NCBI GenBank assembly: GCA_003611805.1
Contig: RAYM01000037.1
Coordinates: 1 to 64,000, forward strand
From: a bacterium 1xD42-87
GTDB lineage: Bacteria > Bacillota > Clostridia > Lachnospirales > Lachnospiraceae
Length of the DNA stretch: 64,000 nucleotides
Direction: 5' to 3'
Shown here: positions 63,441 to 64,000 of the stretch, piece after piece
Numbering within the stretch: position 1 is the first letter of the stretch
How the letters are laid out: the number at the start of each line of letters is the position of its first letter
Made by a program: the position numbers and the translations under genes
The notes under the pieces: generated by a model
What the model saw: only the letters and a program-made list of their open reading frames with translations
Told to the model about the DNA's origin: nothing
Databases searched by the model: none

Positions 63441-64000
63441 CTCCTACACACTTCCTCACGTCTTACTACATTCGATAATGCTGTCATATTTTCATCGAGA
63501 TTCTGATACCGTTCTGCACAGGCATCTGAAATAAAACTTTCTATAACCCCTCTGATATCCGTTTCTTTTTCCTGATACCAGAATGGATGTATCAATATCT
63601 GCATATGAGAAAACTTACCGCTTTTAATAATTTCCTCCACCGGCTCGCGCCATTGCATCCTGGAATCCGATAAATATTTAAATCTTTTAAAAAACTGGGT
63701 TCCATACACATTAACCGTACCCTGCAGGCAGATATCGGTATCCAAAATTACCTTGGATGGTCTGTGGTATGAAAATTTAACAACTTTAGTATCAAGAATT
63801 TCCGACATGACACCTAATTCTTTCCTGATATCCAATTTGACCTTATCTGCATTTCCGGCATCCTCCGGATATGCCGCCTCATCAAAATGGAGCCCGACTG
63901 CATGTCCCATGTCCTGAATTTCTTTCAGTATTTTTTTGTTTTTCAGAGAATATAAATTGTAAAAATTACTTGTCAGCAATACAAAATAGGTACTTTTGAT
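63437..64000 (-). CDS. Polysaccharide deacetylase-like protein, 5' end outside window
   Basis: The frame is open to base 64000, so only the C-terminal 187 residues are visible. STYFVLLTSNFYNLYSLKNK is followed by GHAVGLHFDEAAYPED, a CE4-like GHxxGLHFD signature, then FSYHRPSKVI and ILIHPFWYQ. These resemble deacetylase-type proteins of glycan loci. Whether the catalytic first metal Asp is present cannot be seen here. The TGA at 63437 overlaps the next start. Confidence 0.7.
   Translation of the reverse strand: MKSTYFVLLTSNFYNLYSLKNKKILKEIQDMGHAVGLHFDEAAYPEDAGNADKVKLDIRKELGVMSEILDTKVVKFSYHRPSKVILDTDICLQGTVNVYGTQFFKRFKYLSDSRMQWREPVEEIIKSGKFSHMQILIHPFWYQEKETDIRGVIESFISDACAERYQNLDENMTALSNVVRREEVCRR

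Overview
The window looks like a chromosomal segment of an anaerobic Firmicute, most likely a Lachnospiraceae-type Clostridium. This is inferred from gene order and protein families: murB-rapZ-whiA-HPr-like, HPr kinase, ROK glucokinase, GHKL and 7TMR-DISM sensor kinases, and strong AGGAGG-type ribosome sites. No rRNA, tRNA or CRISPR was found.

Layout. 1-1587 is the end of a mobile element, a large serine recombinase whose start lies outside the window. 1588-2890 is a degraded junction with an orphan small ORF, a transposase-like fragment and a frameshifted Cys-rich small ORF. 2895-9291 holds signalling genes: a GHKL histidine kinase, then an OmpR-type regulator and a 7TMR-DISM histidine kinase on the + strand, with a repeat-bearing surface protein on the opposite strand between them. 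9248-11761 is an AraC-type regulator divergent from a GH51 arabinofuranosidase. 12080-13835 is an alanine/sodium symporter behind a structured, terminated leader.

13992-25982 is a core block on the - strand: fba, a 52-aa protein, a lipid kinase, a Crh-like HPr with Glu at position 15, whiA, rapZ, murB, glucokinase, HPr kinase, uvrC and ftsH. It joins carbon-catabolite control (HPr kinase, Crh-like protein, glucokinase) to cell-wall synthesis and quality control. pyrG (+) follows, then a GH3 beta-glucosidase (-), a tyrosine recombinase (+) and a truncated Mrr-like nuclease.

32197-64000 (right edge) is one long - strand surface-glycan locus of about 28 genes with gaps under 90 bp and no internal terminator that I can see. 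It ends in a clear terminator at 32185-32232. It encodes glycosyltransferases (GT2, GT4, GT11, DUF4422, Stealth, CgeB-like), methyltransferases (FkbM, TylF and others), a GNAT/FemAB-like acyltransferase, a PIG-L deacetylase, a WcbI-like protein, and a sugar aminotransferase, cupin and sugar formyltransferase set suggestive of an N-formylamino sugar. Embedded in it is a complete sulfate uptake and PAPS-forming cassette (sbp-cysTWA-cysD-cysNC) with no reductase.

The most unusual features are that cassette and a small Rossmann-like module (hydrophobic strand followed by a G-x-G-like turn, then a D and a conserved end). The module is attached N- or C-terminally to ten otherwise unrelated enzymes of the locus and also occurs once as a stand-alone protein. 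The start of the locus, and any polymerase, flippase or sulfotransferase, would lie to the right of the window.
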